Part shown: positions 6,579 to 7,806 of the stretch, piece by piece
How positions within the stretch are numbered: position 1 is the first letter of the stretch
How the letters are laid out: every line of letters begins with the position of its first letter
From: Bacteroidales bacterium
Lineage (GTDB): Bacteria; Bacteroidota; Bacteroidia; Bacteroidales; VadinHA17
Length of the DNA: 7,806 nucleotides
Reading direction: 5' to 3'
Assembly: GCA_031285575.1 (NCBI GenBank)
Contig: JAITVX010000127.1
Location: 1 to 7,806, forward strand
Program-made: the position numbers and the translations under genes
The notes under the pieces: generated by a model
The model's input: the letters and a program-made list of their open reading frames with translations, nothing else
Told to the model about the DNA's origin: nothing
The model's database searches: none

Positions 6579-6607
6579 TTTAACATAAAAGCATAAAACA
6601 TGTTAAA
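6579..6607. repeat. 8-bp inverted repeat upstream of the mutS promoter core
   Basis: TTTAACAT (6579-6586) and ATGTTAAA (6600-6607) are perfect reverse complements separated by 13 bp, giving 21 bp between arm centres (two helical turns). It ends 26 bp before the putative mutS promoter core. The A/T-rich composition makes chance occurrence plausible. Confidence 0.6.
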
Positions 6608-6633
6608 TTTTTCACAGAAAAATTAAATAAGAA

Positions 6634-6641
6634 TAATTTTG
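6634..6641 (+). promoter_or_regulatory. Putative TAnnTTTG promoter core for mutS
   Basis: TAATTTTG matches the Bacteroidota -7 consensus exactly and lies 64 bp before the mutS ATG, giving a leader near 55-60 nt. It is followed by TCC, exactly as in the aqpZ promoter core. A clear TTTG -33 element is not visible. Confidence 0.5.
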
Positions 6642-6705
6642 TCCGAAAGCCTTGTAAGGCCTTGCAAAAAATCACAATAGTAACTGTAACTATAATTATT
6701 GCCGG

Positions 6706-7806
6706 ATGTCTATTGAACACAAATATGTAGATACGCCGCTTATGAAACAGTATTACAGCATCAAGTCGAAACATCCGGATGCAATACTGCTTTTCAGAAT
6801 GGGCGATTTTTATGAAACCTTTGGCAACGATGCCGTTAAAACATCGGAGATACTTGGGATAACCCTTACGCGAAGGGCAAATGGTGCCGCACAGCACGTT
6901 GAGCTTGCAGGATTTCCCTTTCACGCTCTCGACACTTATTTGCCGCGCCTTGTTAGGGCCGGGCAGCGGGTTGCAATATGCGAACAGCTTGAAGACCCCA
7001 AGCTTGCAAAGAAAATTGTAAAACGCGGCGTTACGGAACTTATAACCCCGGGCGTTTCGTTAAATGACAATGTGCTTGAACATAAGGAAAACAACTTCCT
7101 TGCGGCCGTACATATTGACAAAAAAATTGCAGGCGTTGCATTTCTCGACATATCTACGGGCGAGTTTCTTGTATCCGAAGGTTCTGTTGAGTATGTTGAT
7201 CAGCTGCTTGGCAACTTTCAGCCCAAGGAAGTGCTGTTTGAAAAAAATAAAAAGGAACTGTTTACCGAATACTTCGGGTCGAAATACTACACATTCAGGC
7301 TCGACGAATGGATTTTTAAGCCCGAAACAGCCGGCGACAGGCTGCTGAAACAGTTTGAAACCAGCTCGCTGAAAGGATTCGGCGTTCAGAACATGGAGTG
7401 CGGTGTTATTGCCGCCGGCGCAATAATGCATTACCTCGACATAACGCAGCACGATCAGCTGGGGCACATTACAAGCCTGTCGCGCATTGAGGAAAACAGA
7501 TACGTATGGCTCGACAAGTTTACAATTCGCAATCTCGAACTCTTAAACTCTCCCTACGAGGGTGCGCAAACCCTTATAGATGTTATTGACCGCACAATTT
7601 CACCCATGGGGGGGCGGCTGCTCAAACGTTGGGTGGCATTGCCGCTTAAAGACATGCAGCCCGTTAACGAGCGCCTCGACATAGTGCAGTATATGGTGGA
7701 AAACCGTGAGTTTGCCGACGAAATTTCAGGCTATATACGGCAGATAGGCGACCTCGAAAGGCTCATTTCCAAAGTTGCCGTGGGCCGTATCAATCCGAGA
7801 GAAACG
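6706..7806 (+). CDS. mutS: DNA mismatch repair protein MutS, N-terminal part (cut by window edge)
   Basis: Recognises mismatches and small loops in DNA and recruits MutL to start repair. Only the first 367 codons are present; the frame is open without a stop to the last base, so the C-terminal ATPase and helix-turn-helix lie outside. The start gives MSIEHKYVDTPLMKQYYSIK. The mismatch-reading motif is intact in FRMGDFYETF (residues 30-39): F35 is the residue that stacks on the mismatch and E37 contacts it (the F-x-E motif). Other MutS stretches are RANGAAQHVELAGFP (57-71), ICEQLEDP (91-98) and TPGVSLNDNVLEHKENNFLA (114-133). The connector and the beginning of the lever domain follow, with SPMGGRLLKRW (299-309). 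Loss of none of these is seen, so the visible part looks functional. There is no Shine-Dalgarno sequence. An in-frame ATG at 6742 is possible but would remove a conserved-looking lead-in. The gene is divergent from ftsZ. Confidence 0.96.
   Translation, partial: MSIEHKYVDTPLMKQYYSIKSKHPDAILLFRMGDFYETFGNDAVKTSEILGITLTRRANGAAQHVELAGFPFHALDTYLPRLVRAGQRVAICEQLEDPKLAKKIVKRGVTELITPGVSLNDNVLEHKENNFLAAVHIDKKIAGVAFLDISTGEFLVSEGSVEYVDQLLGNFQPKEVLFEKNKKELFTEYFGSKYYTFRLDEWIFKPETAGDRLLKQFETSSLKGFGVQNMECGVIAAGAIMHYLDITQHDQLGHITSLSRIEENRYVWLDKFTIRNLELLNSPYEGAQTLIDVIDRTISPMGGRLLKRWVALPLKDMQPVNERLDIVQYMVENREFADEISGYIRQIGDLERLISKVAVGRINPRET

Larger units (their letters stand above)
6313..6705. other. Divergent ftsZ-mutS intergenic region
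   Basis: These 393 bp separate two divergent genes and are clearly more A/T-rich than the coding DNA. I find no convincing coding region. An open frame on the minus strand (6580-6924) mostly lies antisense to mutS and has no family features. The region holds two TAnnTTTG promoter cores and three inverted repeats, described separately. A near-palindrome at 6652-6667 (TTGTAAGG/CCTTGCAA) lies in the predicted mutS leader. No tRNA or known riboswitch was recognised. Confidence 0.7.

Noticed and set aside
6580..7467. Three minus-strand open frames opposite the mutS start and body
   Set aside because: The + strand carries an uninterrupted MutS frame from 6706 to the window end with family motifs throughout; the minus frames are shadows, and the first only extends into A/T-rich intergenic DNA.

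Overview
The window looks like chromosomal DNA from a member of the Bacteroidota. Four things point there: an FtsZ ending in the NDNVD-type C-terminal peptide typical of that phylum, a MutS N-terminus closely resembling Bacteroidota homologues as I remember them, A/T-rich leaders without Shine-Dalgarno sequences, and TAnnTTTG promoter cores upstream of three genes. I cannot name a genus from the sequence alone.

Layout, left to right. Bases 1-117 are a 21-bp tandem repeat, cut by the left edge, in which a perfect 15-bp palindrome recurs every two helical turns. A short leader with a TAnnTTTG promoter core then precedes aqpZ (water channel, + strand). aqpZ converges, with only 9 bp between stop codons, on a minus-strand cluster read right to left: ftsZ (cell-division GTPase), a 930-residue membrane hybrid sensor kinase, and mnmH/selU (tRNA 2-selenouridine synthase). 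The gaps in this cluster are 21 and 7 nt, so the three genes are probably one transcription unit. A 393-bp divergent intergenic region follows. It carries several inverted repeats and the promoter cores for ftsZ and for mutS. mutS starts at 6706 on the + strand and is cut by the right edge after 367 codons.

The individual households are ordinary (water transport, division, tRNA modification, mismatch repair). The most unusual gene is the hybrid sensor kinase. The phosphoacceptor histidine of its H-box is a tyrosine, and its N, G1 and G2 ATP-binding boxes are also degraded. Its first receiver has lost the conserved acidic pocket and lysine, while its last receiver is intact. It therefore reads as a sensory pseudokinase with a live receiver, placed directly behind ftsZ. 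A second notable point is an 11-bp perfect inverted repeat overlapping the putative ftsZ promoter core. No mobile element, CRISPR array, tRNA or rRNA was recognised.
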